64,000 nucleotides of DNA from Armigeres subalbatus (Eukaryota; Arthropoda; Insecta; Diptera; Culicidae), in NCBI RefSeq assembly GCF_024139115.2, contig NC_085141.1:244705047-244769046 (forward strand). The letters run 5' to 3'. Under the pieces are notes generated by a model, which was given only the letters and a program-made list of their open reading frames with translations, searched no databases and was not told the DNA's origin. The first letter of the stretch is position 1. Each line of letters starts with the position of its first letter. A program made the position numbers and the translations under genes. This document shows positions 22,260-32,144 of the stretch, in pieces.

Positions 22260-22510
22260 ATCCATTTCTGAAATTCCGTGTAGGAATTTCTTCGAAAATT
22301 CCAATAGGAATTGCTTCGGAAATCATTAAAAAAATCTTTTGAAAATCCCTTTAGATTCTTCTTTTGAATTATCTTTAAAAAAAACCCCTCCGAAAATATG
22401 ATAGGCAATTCTTTTTGGAATACCTCCAGGATTTTTTTCGAGAACTCCTCTAGGAAATTTATCTTCAAAATATTTAAAAAAAAACCTCCGGTGATTATTT
22501 TCAAAATACC
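22260..22510. repeat. degenerate GGAATTTCTTCGAAAATTCC-type repeat
   Basis: Loose repetition of TAGGAATTTCTTCGAAAATTCC-like words. Open frames here are a by-product of the repeat. A similar, longer tract lies at about 25640-26320. Confidence 0.55.
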
Positions 22511-24490
22511 TATTTCATCCAGCTGGACTGATCAAATGCCTGCCTGTGCCGATGACGGCCAGCTTCGGCTCCGGCTCAGACTGGCAAAACTTGCCACTCA
22601 ACCGATTTCTTCTAAAACTACACTGCCGCAGATTGACTGAAACAACACTGACTTGACTGACTGGACTGACGGCAACCGTCGTGGCGACGGGACCAGACCC
22701 ATCAGGGTGATCTAAGCGGTCGAAACAGAAAAATTCACACCACGTTCACCTTTACTGCGACTCTCGCTCGCTTGCTCGCTCGGGCTCGGCTAAATAAAAT
22801 GCTAGTGGATGGCTGATCGAGTGTGGATAAAGGTACATGCAGATCTACGTCTTCCTTCTTTCGAGTTTGAGACTCACCCATCGCCACCACACACGTATGG
22901 GAAGTCGAGCAATAGTGTGGTGTAGACGAGGAGAAGCAGACCCCGTCCGTATTGGTTGTGGATTTTACATTTTCATCAACTCACATGAGAAAACGAATGA
23001 ACGCGTGAATGAATGTTGAGAAGTGTGTAAAACGTAACGTACAATCAATGCTGTGAAATAAACCATACAAGGAGCCATACAAGACCAACACGAGCACAGG
23101 GACAGGAATATAAGAGTTGTGTAAAATACATCCGAATATTGGGAAACAATCATTTGTAAGAATTAAATTCTAATAGTTTTTGTCAAACTTTAAACGATTA
23201 TTTTGATAATAATTATTACATGTAAAAAAACAACAATGCCGTTTGTTCCATATCTTTTTTAAACGATTTTTTAATCGTAAAGCATTTATCGTCATTTTGG
23301 GGGGAGCTGATAAAAAATATATTTTTACATTATCTTTCAGCTATTACAAAGCTAAATGTAAGACCGTTTCTCAGCATACTTAAATAAAAGTGCAGGACAT
23401 GTTTTTTATATTTAATATACAAAACTAGCTTAGCTTTTAGCGAAATAGAGTAGACTGATTTGTCGTACGACAAATGTGTCAGATAATTTTGTTGAACCCA
23501 TCATCAAGCCCAACAAAGTCTAATAAAAAGAATGATACAAAAAGGTAACTGCATTTGAACATAGTATGTAATTTGTAGTTTCAACCACCCGATTAAATTA
23601 TCGAAAAAGGATTATGCCCAATGTTATGCGATAATATTTTAGAACATTAGAAATATTCTACTGCAGGCATATCTAGGAACTTGATGATTTTGAAATCATT
23701 GTTGTTGTTGATAAGTAATAACAATGTAAAATCTTACCTCTGTTGCCGCTAGACGTAATGTGTCGGTCTACTCTGTTTACTACAACCACACAAAGTACCG
23801 CTAGAATATCCTGGACGAAATACTCAATGAATATTCCTTTGACGCTAGAGTACTTTTTTTTGTTTACGCTGTTGAGAGGTCAATGAATATTACAAATCTC
23901 ACTTCTCACAACATCCATTCCGCTTCTCTCCAACTGTGCTGCTGTTTTTCTCACTACTGCACTCACATGGTCACCGACATTTCACTTGACACTCAGCATA
24001 ACCCGACGCGATTTACTCGCGGTGCGGGTGGGAACCCGTGAGACGTAGATTTTTCCTGATTTCACTTTGGCGATCATTTTTCTTCACCTCCATCTCTTTT
24101 ATGCACCGTTTTCATCTTAACTAAGCAGTAAATTTTGCAACATTCATCACCATTTCCAGACCATCCACTGCGGAAACACACTCGCACCGGTTCTTACGAT
24201 TCTAAACCCACGCAAATATAGTTCAAAGCGACGTTTTCCGACGGAAAAAAATGGCCCACCCGTCGGACTGAGACCTTTTTCTACAAAAACGCACAAGAAA
24301 TCGAAAAACACGCACGCTCCCGACTGTGGTTCGACTGCGAATGAGCTGAGTACCGTTCGCATCGACGAGCAGCCCCGAACCCAGCAAGTGAGATGTGAGT
24401 TTGAGACGATGAGATGATCAAGATTCTACCTTTGGAAGGCTAGCATGAAAGTATTACGATGACGTCATCAAGTGAGTTCTGAACACGGAA
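22511..24490. other. non-coding, alternating GC-balanced and AT-rich
   Basis: Balanced patches at about 22520-23000 and 23900-24420 (the latter with TCTCAGTCCGACGG, an initiator-like word, on the - strand at about 24265) enclose AT-rich sequence. No exon could be supported. Confidence 0.4.
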
Positions 24491-24499
24491 AAAATGAAT

Positions 24500-25530
24500 T
24501 GTTTATTGAGTTTAGGTTGTTATCGTGTTCAAAAGAAATTTCTTTTTCTATCTCAATCACATGTTAAATTCCGTTCACTGAATCGGAAAAGTAAAGAATC
24601 GAAACAAAATTCTTACAGCAGTATCCACATGAAAAGAACAAAAAACAAAATTGGCATTTGTAAGGTTCCCACGCAAAGTAATGGGAGCTGTCACTTTAAG
24701 GCCAGTATCGACTTAAAGGTAGCCTCACACCTCGGGAATTTGGTCCGCGGAATTTTTCCCCATGCAATTTTGCATATGCGATGTTTTCGGGATTTGGACA
24801 CGGAAAATCAAAATCCCGGCCCCCTTTAAAATGCACAGGGACAAAAATCCGGCGGAAAATTTTCCCGAGGTGTAAGGTGGCCTTAAAAAGTAGAGAGGTT
24901 ACGGAATTTTGTTTAATATTACCAAGAGGAATTTTGACAACTGATCTGCATGGAGCAAATTGTCACCTTTACTTACGGAATAATCGAGCAGAATATTTTT
25001 CCGAAAGTAAAGTGACAGCTCCCATTACTTTGCGTGGGAACCTTACAAATGCCAATTTTGTTTTTTGTTATTTTCATGTGGATACTGCTGTAAGAATTTT
25101 GTTTCGATTCTTTACTTTTCCGATTCAGTGAACGGAATTTAACATGTGATTGAGATAGAAAAAGAAATTTCTTTTGAACACGATACCAACCTTTACTTTC
25201 GGAAAAATATTCTGCTCGATTATTCCGTAAGTAAAGGTGACAATTTGCTCCATGCAGATCAGTTGTCAAAATTCCTCTTGGTAATATTGAACAAAATTCC
25301 GTAACCTCTCTACTTTTTAAGTCGATACTGGCCTTTACAAGAACAAAAAATAAAATTGGAGTTTGTAAGGTTCCCACGCAAAGTAATGGGAGCTGTCACT
25401 TTACTTTCGGAAAAATATTCTGCTCGATTATTCCGTAAGTACAAGTGACATTTTGCTCCATGCAGATCAGAGTCAAAATTCCGCTTGGTAATATTGAACA
25501 AAATTCCGTAACCTCTCTACTTTTCAAGCG
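24500..25530. repeat. mosaic palindrome of two repeated units
   Basis: Unit V (GGTTCCCACGCAAAGTAATG..) occurs at about 24664-24700 (+), 25009-25045 (-) and 25369-25404 (+). Unit U (TTTCGGAAAAATATTCTGCT..CCGTAACCTCTCTACTTTT) occurs at about 24892-25010 (-), 25192-25320 (+) and 25401-25530 (+). A third segment (TTTCTTTTTCTATCTCAATC..) is at 24540 (+) and inverted at 25160. Copies are highly similar, so the rearrangement is fairly recent. Several about 110-130-codon frames here are shadows of the repeat and are not genes. Confidence 0.8.
24718..24882. mobile_element. MITE with TTAAA duplication
   Basis: 165 bp. Termini GGTAGCCTCACACCTCGGGAA and ..TTTTCCCGAGGTGTAAGGTGGCC form about 22-bp imperfect TIRs. 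TTAAA flanks both sides (24713-24717, 24883-24887). The paralogous segment at about 25310-25325 (- orientation) has the uninterrupted site, giving direct proof of insertion. Confidence 0.85.
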
Positions 25531-25639
25531 GGGGTCTGATGTTTTGGTTGTGTTTTCGTCAGGGTTCCCACGATATTTTTTTATTTCTCTTGCAAATTTG
25601 GAGCAATTATGGAGAATTATTATGGAGAATTTTCAGTTG

Positions 25640-26330
25640 AACTTTTTGTGAAATTCTCATTCGAATAAATTTTCATGAAAATTAGAAAGACTTTTTTACA
25701 AAAATTGCAATTTTTTTTGTGGAAACTCAAACTGTTTTTGGTGGGAAATTCAAATAATTTCTCGTCGTCCGTCGTCCTCAACAATTTATATAGAAATTTC
25801 GAAATTTTTGCATCGATAGTTCCAAATAATTTACATTAGAACTGCCGAAGAAATTTACGAAGGAGAATTTACACGGGCATTTCGAATAAATTTGCTTATA
25901 TTTGCAAAGAATTCCTCGCGAAAATTCCGAAGAATTTCCGAAATTAAGCAAAAAATTTCGAGGACTTTCGAGAAAATCTCCAGTGAATATTCTGTAGGTT
26001 TTCTCGCGGAAGTTTTGAAGAATTCCCTTTACAAGTCCCAAATAAAATCTTTTGGGCATTCCATAGACTTTTTCTTGGATATTCCAAAATGCTTCTTTTG
26101 TAAATTCCAAAAAATAATCTGTAGAAGTACGACATAATTCTCATAGTTTGCAAAGAAGTTCCTGCCGAAAATCAAACGAAATTCTAGTAGAATCTGCAGT
26201 AAAATCCAAGATTTTGAAAAAAATTCGAAAGTTTTTATAGAATACTTTGGCGAATTTTCCTGCTCAACACAGAAGAATTTCCTGGTGAAATCCATGAAAA
26301 CTATCAAGCCGTAGCTCAGACTTTTACTTA
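25640..26330. repeat. degenerate GAATTTC-rich repeat tract
   Basis: Loose repetition of AAATTTCGAAGAATTTCC-like words, as at 22260-22510. Frames up to 129 codons exist but show the biased composition of the repeat. Confidence 0.55.
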
Positions 26331-27949
26331 AGTAAAATTCATTATTTTTTAAAGGAGAAATGCAAGATCGGCAAAGTCGGCAAATATCAGCAAAGTCTTG
26401 CAAAAAAAACCGGAACATCCTAAAAAATCAAACAAGTGAACTTCGCACAAAGCTGCTGTATAAACCGCTTTAAAAAACGAGCAATGGGTAATGTTTTCAA
26501 CATAACCGCGAGTAGACGTAGGACTTGTATAAACCTAACGTATTTACATTTAACTTCTAACTTTTGGATCTATAGAGTTTGATTATAGGTATTGATATTG
26601 GAAACGACAACTTCCATGCTGTGTAGAATTATTAGCAATTTGTTTATTCAAAACTTCTAGAAATAAAACTAATAATTAAATACATAATTAGAATTGCTTT
26701 GTTTCTAACTATTAAGCCCTTATTTACTCAAGCAAATGTAGGGCATCTATAGATTTCTTATTGATGATAGTATTAGAAGTTTAAAAAATTTATTAATAAA
26801 ACTTCCAGCCATGGGCAAAATGTGCTATTTTAGGGGAACTGTCCCGTTTTCCAAACAAAGAAATACAGCACCAATTTCATTGCTTCTTTTTGCTAACATG
26901 CGTGCTTACTGCTGAAAAAAATCACAACAATAAGAAACAAGTCAAGGAGCAGTAACCCTACTAAAATAGAGGAGGTACTGCTAATACGTCAACGAAAAAT
27001 TATTTAATGTTTTGATCCCAAACTCCGAGTCTACGTCAAGTTTAATAATACAATTTCTCAGAAAATGAATAAGATAAAGTTTATTTAAATATTCTTCTGG
27101 AAATTATTTTTTACGGACTTGTTTAAAACATTTACATGAAGACAGCGAAATTTTCTAATCTAAAATGGATATTAACACTATTGCTGATTGTGCATCTTTA
27201 ATTGCTAATGCCTTTTGCAAATAAATGAAAGTAATTATTTTAATCGGATTTTTATTTTCATCAGCGTACTTTTTTTTTAGGGAACTGTTATAGTATAACC
27301 ATGTTTCAATGTACGTGTGGTTCAGTACCAAGCACAACTTAACATATGGTCAGTCATATGACATGACTCATACCCATCCCGGGATCATATGGATTATGAA
27401 ACCCATCACCTGGATGAGCAGACCAAATCTCTCTAATTTTATTCTTCCTCATCCACCATCGGCCTGTAGCCGTGAACCCCGAGCGATGCGATGGGCGATT
27501 GCATCCATCGCAACCGACACCACTGCATCCGACCATCATCAAGCACAGAATGACAAAAAAATGCGCCCACTTCTTTTATGCATATTCGCAGACCCACCCA
27601 CCGGCAGTTCTACCGCTGGTGACTGTATGCTGTCACTGTGTAGGTAAACACAGCGAACGAACGAACGAACGAAACGAAAAATGCGGGAGCAAAAAGCACG
27701 TCAGTACGCGCTGCTGTCACAATGACTCGCATACGGCAGGCACTGCTTCTTTTATACACAAAGAAAATCTTCCGATAGACCCGAACATACCGTGACATAC
27801 CGCATTCTGATGTCCGTGTTAGGAATGCACGGGATTGGTTACATATGAAATTTTGACTGGCTTTGACAAGAATTGAAATTCTCAGTAGCTAATCGTTAAT
27901 AATCTTAAGTTTCAATAAAATAGGCAAAATGCTGGAGAGTGTCCAAGTC
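26331..27949. other. non-coding; short (GAAC)n tract
   Basis: AT-rich to about 27340, more balanced afterwards. A short (GAAC)n microsatellite is at about 27655-27678. No gene supported; frames of 107-112 codons at 27309-27795 have no recognisable domain. Confidence 0.5.
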
Positions 27950-27995
27950 GATTGATATATAATTCTTAAAAATCCATCGAAAGATAAAGGCGCTA

Positions 27996-28069
27996 GAAAC
28001 GTTCAAAATCTTCCCTTCCAGCGTAACGCTCTCGATTTCCAAAAATCTAAATGACACCCAGTATAGTCG
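27996..28069 (+). repeat. cassette terminal segment, copy 0
   Basis: GTTCAAAATCTTCCCTTCCAGCGTAACGCTCTCGATTT..AAATGACACCCAGTATAGT matches the ends of the cassettes at 29253-29621 and 30007-30370, showing that the duplicated unit extends to this third partial copy. Confidence 0.65.
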
Positions 28070-28201
28070 GTGCACAATTCACTTTGCACAATAATAATTT
28101 CCTGCTGAACGGCCAATTCCTCTTTGGAATGCCATGGATGGTCGACCGATTCCTTCTCGGTCTCAAGTCAAACTGAGACTGGTGGGTTAATTAACTTTGA
28201 G

Positions 28202-28217
28202 CCCTGAAAAGAGCTGT
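28202..28217 (-). promoter_or_regulatory. histone-type 3' stem-loop
   Basis: On the - strand CCAAACAGCTCTTTTCAGGGC then TCAAAG: AGCTCT-TTTC-AGGGCT pairs over 6 bp with one T-G wobble and has the canonical TTTC loop and an A/C-rich 5' flank. It lies about 90 bases downstream of the candidate promoter at 28297-28340 on the same strand. Confidence 0.45.
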
Positions 28218-28296
28218 TTGGTTTGACTGGTTTCGGAAAAGGAAAACTGCTTCGTTTTTTTCTTTCGACGGAGCTATTGCGCGTCATACAACGGCT

Positions 28297-28340
28297 AGAT
28301 ACTGAATGAAATGGGATACATTGTGCAAATTTCTTATATA
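28297..28340 (-). promoter_or_regulatory. candidate TATA + initiator promoter
   Basis: On the - strand TATATAAGAAATTTG is followed about 30 bases later by CATTCAGTATC, an arthropod initiator. Downstream, a short frame beginning ATGACGCGCAATAGCTCC runs straight into the histone-type hairpin at 28202-28217. Looks like a promoter joined to a histone 3' end with the gene body missing, or a genuine very short transcript. Confidence 0.4.
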
Positions 28341-28937
28341 GTCTGTATGTATACAAAGGCAATGTAAAAGATTACTTCAAGCTCTATGGAGCGCGGCTTC
28401 GGTGAGCAGATTCTCGCTGTAGATGCAGTGATGCAATGATCATTGATGATGATGACGGTGACTGTACCGGTGGAGAGATCTTGCTTTGCGTGACTTTAGC
28501 AGGTAGCAGTGCATGTTTTGTTCATTTGAAGGTGAGATATTGGAGGAATGAAATTTTGTGGAATGGAACAGCATCACATCAATGAAAATAATGGAAGGAA
28601 TATTTTGATTTTCGTTCGCTTGATGTGCGAACATTACGCAGTACACATATGTTTTGAATGAGCACTTTTTAATTTTTTCATTCTTATCATTGAATAAGTC
28701 AAGTTTTCATTTGTTTCGAGAATCGAAAACCCGAAATATCTCATACGGAGAAAAAATCAAGCTTGTTTTCTTAGAATGATTTCATTATTACATACAACAC
28801 AGATAGAAAAACCACACCACAGGGAAGTTGCACTTTGCGTGGCCATTTGCGCCGTTTAATATTTGTATGTTTCAGCGGAACAAAGCAGAACGGAACATAA
28901 ATTGAATTAACTCTTCAATCCAGACATTTTTTCTTCG

Positions 28938-28953
28938 TCCTAAGAAGGACGGT
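28938..28953 (-). promoter_or_regulatory. histone-type 3' stem-loop (variant loop)
   Basis: On the - strand AGAACCGTCCTTCTTAGGACG: CGTCCT-TCTT-AGGACG gives a 6-bp stem with a 4-base loop, the same loop as at 6127. A - strand frame upstream (28962-29162) contains a stretch that aligns loosely with the histone H2A core (F..G....A...G..AP spacing), too weak to call. Confidence 0.4.
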
Positions 28954-28961
28954 TCTGAATT

Positions 28962-29162
28962 TCATTTCCATGAAGTTGCTACTTTCTCAATTCTTTTTCT
29001 TCCACATTGAAGGTAAAAATGTGGTTGTGCTCTTAATCGCTCAGCCGGAGCGAAGATGCCGGCGGCGGTAGCGCTACCTTGCCTTTGAAAAGATTGTGTA
29101 TATATGCCAGACTGGAACAAATGTCGCTGTTGTACTGCTGTTGCTCCTGTTGGGATTTTCAT
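28962..29162 (-). pseudogene. possible decayed histone H2A remnant
   Basis: 66 codons. Residues around 17-40 (LFQSGIYTQSF..APAE) keep the spacing of Phe, Gly, Ala, Gly, Ala and Pro seen in the H2A segment around its FPVGRIHRLL..GAGAP motif, without gaps over about 24 positions, but identity is only about a quarter. A histone-type hairpin lies just after the stop. This could be coincidence; an alternative is unrelated non-coding sequence. Confidence 0.15.
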
Positions 29163-29252
29163 TGCTCAACCGCAGCTATTATTCCGACTGGTTTGCGGGT
29201 GCCCAACAAATAAGAAAAAATATGATGATGATAATATCCCGTTGGAAGTTCT

Positions 29253-29621
29253 GAACAGAATGAGAAGGAAAAATTGCGTCACCCTCTTTTACGGCTTATT
29301 TTGGTGCGCAGTTGCAGCTTATCCGCTAGCGTCTGCACCCATCAGAATCAAGCGAACAAATGACGCGAGGAACGAGCGGCACCCATATTTATAGCTTTCA
29401 GTGCAGTCAATGTTTTGCTTCGAAAACAGTTTTAGGCCTATTGAAACAAGTTTTTCGGGTCATATCAAGTATGAATATGAAAGGCATACTTAAGATCTGT
29501 CGATTAAGGGGTTTTCCGAAGAGATCCGTTCACTGGGACAAACGCTATTATCATTCAAAATCTTTCAACACAGCGTAACGCGGTCGATTTAGAAATATTG
29601 AAATGACACCCGGTATAGTGA
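29253..29621 (+). repeat. duplicated cassette, copy 1
   Basis: Shares ordered words with 30007-30370: CAGAATGA(G/A)A, GTCTGCACC(C/A)ATCAGAA, TACCCATATTTATAG / CACCCATATTTATAG, GGCATACTTAAGATCTGTCG, AAATCTTTCAACACAGCGTA, CGGTATA. It retains ATCAGAA and TATTTATAG in promoter-like spacing. No intact ORF. Confidence 0.7.
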
Positions 29622-29627
29622 AGAGAG

Positions 29628-29760
29628 ACGTAAGTCCTACGTCAAAAACATAAAATCAAAAAGTCTACGTAGACTTTTGGTATACCCCCTCGTCCCCCGT
29701 CGTAGACTATCGTAGACTTTTTCGAAACCCCTCCCTCCCCCTCAAGAGTCTACGTGGTTT
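29628..29760. repeat. short GTCTACG-rich and ACGTAAGTCCTACGTC motifs
   Basis: AGAGAGACGTAAGTCCTACG occurs here and again at about 30651 (AGAGAGACGTAAGTTCTACG), with a related palindromic TACGTAGTCCTACGTCACTC at 7326. Between 29660 and 29755 the word GTCTACG / CGTAGAC is repeated in both orientations. Dispersed repeat of unknown type. Confidence 0.5.
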
Positions 29761-30006
29761 ATGGACAGCCCCCATGTGGCTTTTCTTTAGCCTGTCTCGG
29801 CTCATCACCGATGCCGGCCGGTCTCGGCTCGACTCTGCTGCTGCTGCCGGTATCTGCTCAGCATTGCTGCTTTGTCGGGTCTGTAGAGTGGACTGCTGCT
29901 GTACTGGCTAGGTTTCGGCTGATGATGGTGGTTTCGATGACTTCATTTCCTACTAAAAGGTGTGAGTGCTGTTCAATCGATGATGCGGTTGCTTCGCTTG
30001 TCCCGG

Positions 30007-30370
30007 TCAGAATGAAAGAAAAAAATCGCGTTGCGCTATTTTATGGCTTCTCGGTAGACCCAGCGGCTGCTCATTCGCTGGTGTCTGCACCAATCAGAAC
30101 GTGGTAATGGAATGATGCAAGAATTATGCGGTACCCATATTTATAGGTTCCCTTGATCTCAATGTTTTTCATTGAAAACAGTTTCATGCCTATTGAAACA
30201 AGTTTTTCGGGTCTTCTCAAGCATGGACATGAAAGGCATACTTGAAATCTGTCGATTGAGGGGCTTACCGCAGAAAAACTTCCATTGAGACGAACGCTAT
30301 TAACGTTTAAAATCTTTCAACACAGCGTAACGCGGTCGATTTGAATATTTTGGAATGACAGCCGGTATAT
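30007..30370 (+). repeat. duplicated cassette, copy 2, with CCAAT and TATA-like motifs
   Basis: Diverged copy of 29253-29621. It contains CACCAATCAGAACG (about 30088-30101), an exact CCAAT box with the histone-promoter flank, and TATTTATAG about 50 bases downstream (about 30137). No coding sequence follows. Confidence 0.6.
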
Positions 30371-30927
30371 TGTCAGTTTCGCTTGTAACAAAACGCGCCG
30401 ATCACTTTTTAAGCACCTTTAAAATCGTCGCAAATATCATTATTTTCAATCTGTGGTAGTTCAAGGCCAAATTATGAAAATATGCATGAAAAATAGTACT
30501 AAATTTCGGGAAATAATGTGATTATTGAAATCAAACAATTTTGTTCACAGTTGATCTGACAGATCTTATGGCCATTTTTGCTGGCGACGATTTGCTTTGC
30601 GACGATTTCAAATCGTCGCGGCCGATAAGGTGGAAAATTGATAATAGTAAAGAGAGACGTAAGTTCTACGTCAAAAATATTTATTTCGTGGAGAATTTTG
30701 TAATTGTTTATTTGTGGAAATTTTATATTTGTTTATTGCTCATACCCTGAATTCTTTATTGGCAATTTTCAATTTTTTTATGGAAAATTTCTAATATTCT
30801 TCATGGAAATTTCATTTTGCTCCCTCGTGAAAAGGCCTAAAAATCATAAATTGAATGTTAATAAATAAATAGTTTTATGAGTGTAAGCCGATTGAGTACC
30901 TCTGAGTGACTTCTATTATGGATCTCG
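30371..30927. other. non-coding AT-rich
   Basis: No gene, RNA or recognisable repeat apart from the short ACGTAAGTTCTACG motif at about 30657. Confidence 0.5.
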
Positions 30928-31991
30928 CACTGTACCATTAAAGTACTCTTTAATGGGTAAAAATGTACCCATTATGAAGTTAAATAGTTCAACTCATTAA
31001 AAGAGTAAACAGCGTTTACTCATTAATGGGTAAAAGACCTGTACGTCAAGTTCATGTGATTTTTACCCATTATGGTAAAAAAATCGCCCACAGTGAGTAA
31101 AATTTACTCTTTTCTATACTAAATAATTCGTATAGAAAAAATAATATGGATTTGAAAAAGACATTGTTATAATTGAAGAGGCATGAAGTTTTATTTCCTG
31201 ACATTAAGATCTATTTGCATACAACAACATATCACTTAGGAACAATCTCGAAAACAATATTATACAGCGTAAAAGTCGAGATCAACCAATGCTGAATTGT
31301 TGTCATCAGCCGTCCTCATTTCACATTGGCTTCTTAAGTCTCCTTTCAGCGGCTGCTGTAACGGAACTGCCGCCAGATGAACGCCGATGAACCGCTTGAT
31401 TTCCCGGCCGTTAATTACTATGGACGACATTGTCGTACGCTTGGTCGTAACCATTATCTGAAATAAGTATAAGTTTATCGACTTATTTCCACACACAAAA
31501 TAGAAATCAAACCTTATTCATTTGATTACTGCATGTAGGGCTCTGGTTTCTTTTCGGGAGCAGCTGTTGCGGCTGGCGCTAGCGGATCAGATTCCGGTAA
31601 TCAGGATCTTGATGTGCGATTCCATTACATATTCCTTATTTTATGTATTCCTCTGTGTTTTTGGTCTGTAATAAAGGAATGATGTTGAATAGTTGTTAAA
31701 ACAACTAAAAATATAAAAAACTTACGTTTTATTACCATAAATCACAAAGATTTTTAAATTTTATTGCATGACGTTTGCAAACGCGGGCTCAGCGGATTAT
31801 TCGTTATTTGTTTTTGTTGGCATGCACTTAAGTAGTTTTTCACTCTTTAATGAGTAACTATTCAATATGACAAAATGGTTGTTAAATACGCATTATCGAA
31901 AAAAATAAAATACCCACTTTTTTGACAGCTCCATACATCGTCAAAAAATGAGGTATTTTTACTCTTTAATGGGTATTGGTGGTTCACAGTG
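30928..31991. mobile_element. non-autonomous DNA transposon with CACTGT ends
   Basis: Termini CACTGTACCATTAAAG and ..GGTGGTTCACAGTG are short TIRs, and both subterminal regions are filled with variants of ACTCTTTAATGGGTAAA in both orientations (about 30943-31100 and 31838-31985). No clear target duplication. The interior (31200-31640) is of different, more balanced composition, as if acquired. Confidence 0.65.
31260..31465 (-). other. open frame inside the CACTGT transposon (possible captured exon)
   Basis: About 63 codons from the ATG at about 31454, ending at a stop at 31260. It is preceded on the - strand by CTTATACTTATTTCAG, a good splice acceptor. The peptide (TTKRTTMSSIVINGREIKRF..) is not recognised. 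Further upstream (about 31525-31600) the - strand has an Ala/Pro/Lys-rich open stretch ending PYMQ. May be a fragment of a host gene carried by the element; not an established gene. Confidence 0.25.
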
Positions 31992-32046
31992 CGCCAGAAA
32001 CGTCAGAATAAAACGCGAACCAAATCGCTCATTATGTCTTCTTGTG

Positions 32047-32090
32047 TATAAAAATTCGTAGCTTTGCTTAAATTTAACATTTTTTCAGTA
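32047..32090 (+). promoter_or_regulatory. candidate NIPP1 core promoter
   Basis: TATAAAA at 32047-32053 and TTCAGTA (initiator) at 32084-32090, just upstream of the NIPP1 start codon at 32145. The 40-base spacing is longer than the usual about 30, so one of the two may be incidental. Confidence 0.35.
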
Positions 32091-32144
32091 AAAGTTTAAT
32101 AGTTCGTGCTGTTAGTGGTTTCCTGATATCCCTTCTTGGGCATT

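Noticed and set aside
24494..25501. Several 110-134-codon frames sharing the same peptides
   Set aside because: They are translations of the same repeated units in both orientations, not genes.
29104..30107. Two frames of 96 and 117 codons in the duplicated cassettes
   Set aside because: The cassettes are homologous at DNA level but the frames are not conserved between copies.
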